This document shows, piece by piece, positions 60,390 to 64,000 of a DNA stretch of 64,000 nucleotides. Every line of letters starts with the position of its first letter. Position 1 is the first letter of the stretch. Location: assembly GCF_019336435.1 (NCBI RefSeq), contig NZ_JAHWXQ010000001.1, positions 186,001 through 250,000 of the forward strand, written 5' to 3'. The position numbers and the translations under genes are program-made. The notes beneath the pieces are model-generated. The model was not told where the DNA came from. It saw only the letters and a list, made by a program, of their open reading frames with translations, and did no database searches. Source of the stretch: Pontibacter populi (GTDB taxonomy: Bacteria; Bacteroidota; Bacteroidia; Cytophagales; Hymenobacteraceae).

Positions 60390-61733
60390 TTACTTACCAG
60401 TTGAAGTGGTAGCACCCGCAGGTTGCTGCTTCTTCTGATCCTTGTACTTACCATCAAACTTCTTATACAAGTAAAGTTGCTTGTCATTCAGGTCTACTTT
60501 GCGGCCTGCTATAAAAGCGTGTGTTACATTGTTAGTACGCATATCCAGCAGATCGCCAGACGATACAACGATAGTGGCATCTTTGCCCACTTCCACAGAA
60601 CCCGCTTGCTTGTCAATCCCTAAAATCTTAGCCGTGTTCAACGTTACAGAAGACAGCGCCTGTTCTTTATCTAAGCCAAACGCAGCAGCTGTACCGGCAA
60701 TGAAAGGCAGGTTACGTGTGCCATGAATGCTCAGGTCGTAATCCAACGCGAACTGGATACCGGCTTTGTGCAACAGGTAAGGCGTTTTGTAAGGTTGCCA
60801 TACATCTTCTTCAGCTCGTGATGGCAGGGCATGCACACCAGAGTAAATTACCGGGATGTTATTTGCCTTCAGGAAATCAGCTACAGCCAGGGCATCTCCT
60901 GCACCAACTATAACAATATCCTTCACACCATGCTGCTTCACAAAATTTACTGACTCGATGATCTCTTTACCATAGTTGGTGTGGATGTATAGCTTTTTAG
61001 AGCCATCAAACAGACCAGCCATAGCGCTTAGCTTCAGGTTTTCGGTACCATTTTTAGCAGCTTTAAACACAGCGGCATCGCTTAACAACTGGCCAAGTTC
61101 GCGAAGTGTTTCTTCACGGCGGTCTTTCATGCGGTTCAGGCGGTCGTCGTACTCTTTGTTACCGGTCGGGATAAGCATGGCAGGCCAGTTCAGGTGTATG
61201 CCTTCATCAGCTTTTACCACGGCATCTTCCCAGTTCCAGGCATCCAGCTGCACCACCGACGAAGAACCAGCTACAGTTCCACCAATTGGGGTTAGCTGGG
61301 TCATCAGTACGCCATTAGCACGAACAGTGGGGATGATATCAGAGTCAGTGTTATAGGCTACAACAGAACGCACGTTGGGGTTAAAATCACCTACTTCGCG
61401 CCAGTCAATGGTAGCACGCACGCTTTCTATCTCATTTAAGCCAAGGCTGGAATTTGGCTGAATAAGGCCCGGGTAAATGTGTTGCCCGGTTACGTCTACC
61501 ACTTCGTAGCCACTCAGGTTAGCGCCACTCTGCGGACCAGCATAAGTGATCTTGCCATTCTCGAAACCTACAGCAGCATTCTCTACTACGGTGCCGTTGC
61601 CTACGTGCAGGGTAGCACCTTTCAGCAGCACAGGTTTGCTTTGTTTAACAGCCGGAGCAGGCACCTGCGCAAACGCAGCGGTGCTCAGCAACAAAGCTGC
61701 AAAAGCGGATATATATCTTTTTTGAATCTTCAT
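60390..61733 (-). CDS. Exported amidohydrolase-like protein with degenerate metal site
   Basis: A 447-residue secreted/periplasmic protein: signal MKIQKRYISAFAALLLSTAAFA. It has the amidohydrolase frame (LLKGATLHVGNGTVVENA near the start, IYPGLIQPNSSLGL, SSVTLNTAKILGIDKQAGSVEVGKDATIVV at the end). The usual GLIDxHxH is replaced by GLIQPNSS, so both histidines are missing, and the late metal Asp region reads PFIAGTAAAF. It may be a catalytically dead partner of the large amidohydrolase encoded just upstream on the same strand. Confidence 0.85.
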   Translation of the reverse strand: MKIQKRYISAFAALLLSTAAFAQVPAPAVKQSKPVLLKGATLHVGNGTVVENAAVGFENGKITYAGPQSGANLSGYEVVDVTGQHIYPGLIQPNSSLGLNEIESVRATIDWREVGDFNPNVRSVVAYNTDSDIIPTVRANGVLMTQLTPIGGTVAGSSSVVQLDAWNWEDAVVKADEGIHLNWPAMLIPTGNKEYDDRLNRMKDRREETLRELGQLLSDAAVFKAAKNGTENLKLSAMAGLFDGSKKLYIHTNYGKEIIESVNFVKQHGVKDIVIVGAGDALAVADFLKANNIPVIYSGVHALPSRAEEDVWQPYKTPYLLHKAGIQFALDYDLSIHGTRNLPFIAGTAAAFGLDKEQALSSVTLNTAKILGIDKQAGSVEVGKDATIVVSSGDLLDMRTNNVTHAFIAGRKVDLNDKQLYLYKKFDGKYKDQKKQQPAGATTSTGK

Positions 61734-61741
61734 TTTTTTAA

Positions 61742-61826
61742 TTGTTGCATTGGTTTGATTGCTGATTGCCTATTGTTGATTGCTAAAACTATAGTCAACA
61801 ATTAACAATCATCAATTAACAATTTT
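61742..61826. repeat. 'GATTGTTAATTGTTGATT' word array in inverted pair
   Basis: TTGATTGCTGATTGCCTATTG on the left is mirrored by CAACAATTAACAATCATC on the right. It fills the gap between the two amidohydrolase genes. The same mirrored style, with other words, is seen elsewhere in the window. Confidence 0.65.
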
Positions 61827-64000
61827 TAGTACGCCAGGTAGCTCTCTTCTTCGTGATGCTCAACATCTTCGCAGTGCATTACGCTTGCCTTCTTTATAGT
61901 TGGGTTTTGCGTTTTAGCACCACCAGCTTTGGCAGTCAGCATTTTCTGGATCAGGCGCATACGCTCTTTTTCCATGTCCTGCTGCAGCTGCGCGTCGCGC
62001 TCAGCATCGAAATAAGCCACACCATCAACAAAGGTCTTCTCAGGTCTTGCATAGATAGAAAGCGGGTGGTTGTTCCATAGTACCACGTCGGCATCTTTAC
62101 CGGCTTTCAGGCTTCCCATTCTATCGTCTAAGTGCAGAAGTTTGGCTGGGTTAAGTGTTACCATTTTCAGGGCATCTTCTTCGCTTACACCGGCATACTT
62201 CACGCTTTTGGCAGCTTCCTGGTTCAGGCGGCGGGCCATTTCAGCGTCATCAGAGTTGATGGCTGTAACAACACCCAGGTTGTGCATAATGCCTGCATTC
62301 TGCGGTATCGCATCTTTCACCTCCATTTTGTAAGCCCACCAGTCAGAGAAAGTAGAGCCTCCGGCGCCGTGTTCTTTCATTTTGTCAGCTACTTTATAGC
62401 CTTCCAGGATGTGCGTGAATGTGTTCACTTTAAAGCCCATCTGGTCAGCCACTTTCATCATCATGTTAATCTCAGACTGCACGTAAGAGTGGCAGGTGAT
62501 AAAGCGTTTGCCGTTCAGGATCTCAACCAGTGTTTCCAGTTCCAGGTCGCGGCGGGGAGTTCCCGCTTTTGCCTGCTGCTTTTTAGAAAGCTTGTTATAG
62601 CTCTTCCAGGCTTGTTCGTATTCTTTTGCTCTTGTAAAAGCATCTACATAGGTTTGCTCTACGCCCATTCGCGATTGCGGGAAGCGCTCGCTGGCGTTGC
62701 TGCGGTTAGATTGTTTTACGTTCTCGCCCAGTGCAAATTTGATAAAGCCATCTGCACCATCCACCATCAGGTCCTGTGGGCTTTTGCCCCAGCGTAGTTT
62801 AATGATAGCCGACTGACCACCAACCGGGTTAGCCGAACCGTGCAGCAATTGTGAGGTTGTAACACCACCAGCCAGCTGTCGGTAAATATTGATGTCGTCA
62901 GAGTTCACCACGTCAGCCATACGCACTTCGGCGGTTACGGACTGGCTGCCTTCGTTCACGGCATTCAGGGCGATGTGCGAGTGTTCATCTATAATACCAG
63001 GGGTTACGTGCTTGCCCGTACCATCAATTACCTTAGCACCGGATTCGCTCAGGTTTTTGCCTACTTTAGCAATTTTGCCATTCTTCAGCAGTACATCAGT
63101 ATTCTCCAGCTTGCCATCTTTCTCGTTCGTCCAGACGGTAGCGTTTTTGATAAGGATCGTCTCCTGTTTTGGTAACTCGGCCTGCCCGTAAGCGCGGAAC
63201 GGATAGATCATTTGGCCTACTTCTACCAGCTCAGCTTTTTTAGCAGAATCCTTTTTATCCTGCTGCGTCATGGCTTCTGAGAAAGTAGCCGACCATTTTA
63301 CCGCACTTGCATCCGGTAACTGGCCTTCGCCCTGCAGGTTTTTATCGGCCAGCCAGCCGCTCAGACGGATCGTTTCGTTGCTCTTTTTGCTATCTGTAAA
63401 CGATAGCGTAACCAGGTTGCCACTGAAAGATATCTTGCCTTTTACCGTATCAGTGCCGATTACAGAAAGCTCCGGTTTATCAGGTGTACCGGCAATTTTC
63501 AGTTTTTTGGATGTGTTGTTGCCGATCTTTAAGGTGTAAACGCCTCTATAGTCTGATGGCACTTCTGTGATCTTGTAGCGGTCGCCCTGTACCCAGTTCT
63601 CGAGTATCAGGTTGTCGTTGGCGAACAGGTTACCGGATGTAACTATAAAGTTGGCCAGTTTACCTTCGCTCAGGCTACCAACCAGGTTCTCGGCATTCAA
63701 TAACTTAGCCGGTGTAGCGGTCAGGGCTTTCAGGGCTTCTTCTTCCGACAAGCCATAGTTTATCGCTTTGCGCACGTTCGGCAAAAAGTCTTTTTTATCT
63801 TTCAAGTCCGATGCGGTGAAGGCAAACGTGATCCCGGCTTTTTGCAGCAGGCCTGCATTAGAGGCAGCCATTTCCCAATGCTTCATAGCTTCGAGTGGCA
63901 CGCGACGCGCATCATATGGATCTTCTACGTTGTAAGCATCCGGATAATTTACCGAAACTATCAGCGGGGCATTGGTTGCCTTCACTTCTTTCAGCATCTG
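61826..64000 (-). CDS. Large exported amidohydrolase, 5' part beyond the window
   Basis: At least 724 residues; the frame is open to the window edge, so the start and any signal peptide are not visible. It has an incomplete first amidohydrolase module ending around TPAKLLNAENLVGSLSEGKLANFIV, a beta-rich linker (DYRGVYTLKIGNNTSKKLKI), and a second complete module: KHVTPGIIDEHSHIAL (metal HxH kept), FITCHSYVQSEINMMMKV, NTFTHILEGYKV, AINSDDAEMARRL (metal Asp), and TLNPAKLLHLDDRMGSLKAGKDADVVLW. The tail is His/Glu-rich (MHCEDVEHHEEE). It is the likely active partner of the gene that follows. Confidence 0.85.
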   Translation of the reverse strand, partial: QMLKEVKATNAPLIVSVNYPDAYNVEDPYDARRVPLEAMKHWEMAASNAGLLQKAGITFAFTASDLKDKKDFLPNVRKAINYGLSEEEALKALTATPAKLLNAENLVGSLSEGKLANFIVTSGNLFANDNLILENWVQGDRYKITEVPSDYRGVYTLKIGNNTSKKLKIAGTPDKPELSVIGTDTVKGKISFSGNLVTLSFTDSKKSNETIRLSGWLADKNLQGEGQLPDASAVKWSATFSEAMTQQDKKDSAKKAELVEVGQMIYPFRAYGQAELPKQETILIKNATVWTNEKDGKLENTDVLLKNGKIAKVGKNLSESGAKVIDGTGKHVTPGIIDEHSHIALNAVNEGSQSVTAEVRMADVVNSDDINIYRQLAGGVTTSQLLHGSANPVGGQSAIIKLRWGKSPQDLMVDGADGFIKFALGENVKQSNRSNASERFPQSRMGVEQTYVDAFTRAKEYEQAWKSYNKLSKKQQAKAGTPRRDLELETLVEILNGKRFITCHSYVQSEINMMMKVADQMGFKVNTFTHILEGYKVADKMKEHGAGGSTFSDWWAYKMEVKDAIPQNAGIMHNLGVVTAINSDDAEMARRLNQEAAKSVKYAGVSEEDALKMVTLNPAKLLHLDDRMGSLKAGKDADVVLWNNHPLSIYARPEKTFVDGVAYFDAERDAQLQQDMEKERMRLIQKMLTAKAGGAKTQNPTIKKASVMHCEDVEHHEEESYLAY

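Overview
The window looks like chromosomal DNA of a Bacteroidota bacterium, most likely a Cytophagales/Hymenobacteraceae member close to Pontibacter (inference). Supporting signs: -7 promoter boxes of the form TAnnTTTG with TTTG at -33 before tRNA genes, few Shine-Dalgarno sites, a TonB-dependent receptor paired with a DUF4249 lipoprotein, a secreted protein with a type IX secretion sorting tail, DUF5687, and many small Bacteroidota-only proteins. Most genes are single housekeeping genes or short operons. No CRISPR array, prophage, rRNA operon or classical insertion sequence was seen.

Layout. 0-9 kb: the start of a membrane sensor gene cut by the window edge, a large secreted beta-propeller protein, a sugar-isomerase-type cupin, heme A synthase and an M3 dipeptidase. 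9-13 kb: small hypothetical genes, two GNAT acetyltransferases around a repeat block, and a lipoprotein/outer-membrane pair. 12.5-15 kb: a gluconate module (6-phosphogluconate dehydrogenase and gluconokinase). 15-18.3 kb: an arsenic module (arsR, arsM, acr3, arsC) with a 105-bp miniature inverted-repeat element between arsM and acr3. 18-26 kb: a META lipoprotein, a low-complexity protein, an SLC13 transporter, TerB-like protein, pfkA and miaA. 26-33 kb: a 1740-residue multi-PAS/GAF hybrid kinase with a single-domain response regulator, a small protein and a metallo-hydrolase, apparently one operon. 33-39.4 kb: an RqcH-like NFACT protein, tRNA-Leu(GAG), an ABC ATPase plus DUF5687 permease, an SDR, a TPR/SH3 protein and two identical tRNA-Lys(TTT) genes. 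40-54.6 kb: a VWA-like protein, fabG, an M23 peptidase, thiL, a DUF559 nuclease element, rlmD, pepE, small proteins, a beta-lactamase-fold hydrolase and a PAS kinase. 54.8-64 kb: DUF4249/TonB receptor, a class III aminotransferase and two amidohydrolases, the last cut by the window end.

The striking content is non-genic. (1) A DUF559 (Vsr/PD-(D/E)XK-like) nuclease gene sits exactly between near-perfect 38-bp inverted copies of a hairpin repeat. Gene-free relatives of that repeat lie at two other loci, so this looks like a nuclease-associated, REP-like mobile repeat. (2) Four copies of a roughly 0.5-0.6 kb composite intergenic cassette carry the same modules in the same order. (3) The palindrome AACTATAGTT is extremely over-represented in genes and between them, like HIP1 in cyanobacteria. 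(4) Several intergenic stretches consist of degenerate 7-10 nt words, often in inverted pairs; one has become the 3' end of miaA. (5) Several genes have a -7 box only 4-7 nt before the start codon, which predicts leaderless mRNAs.
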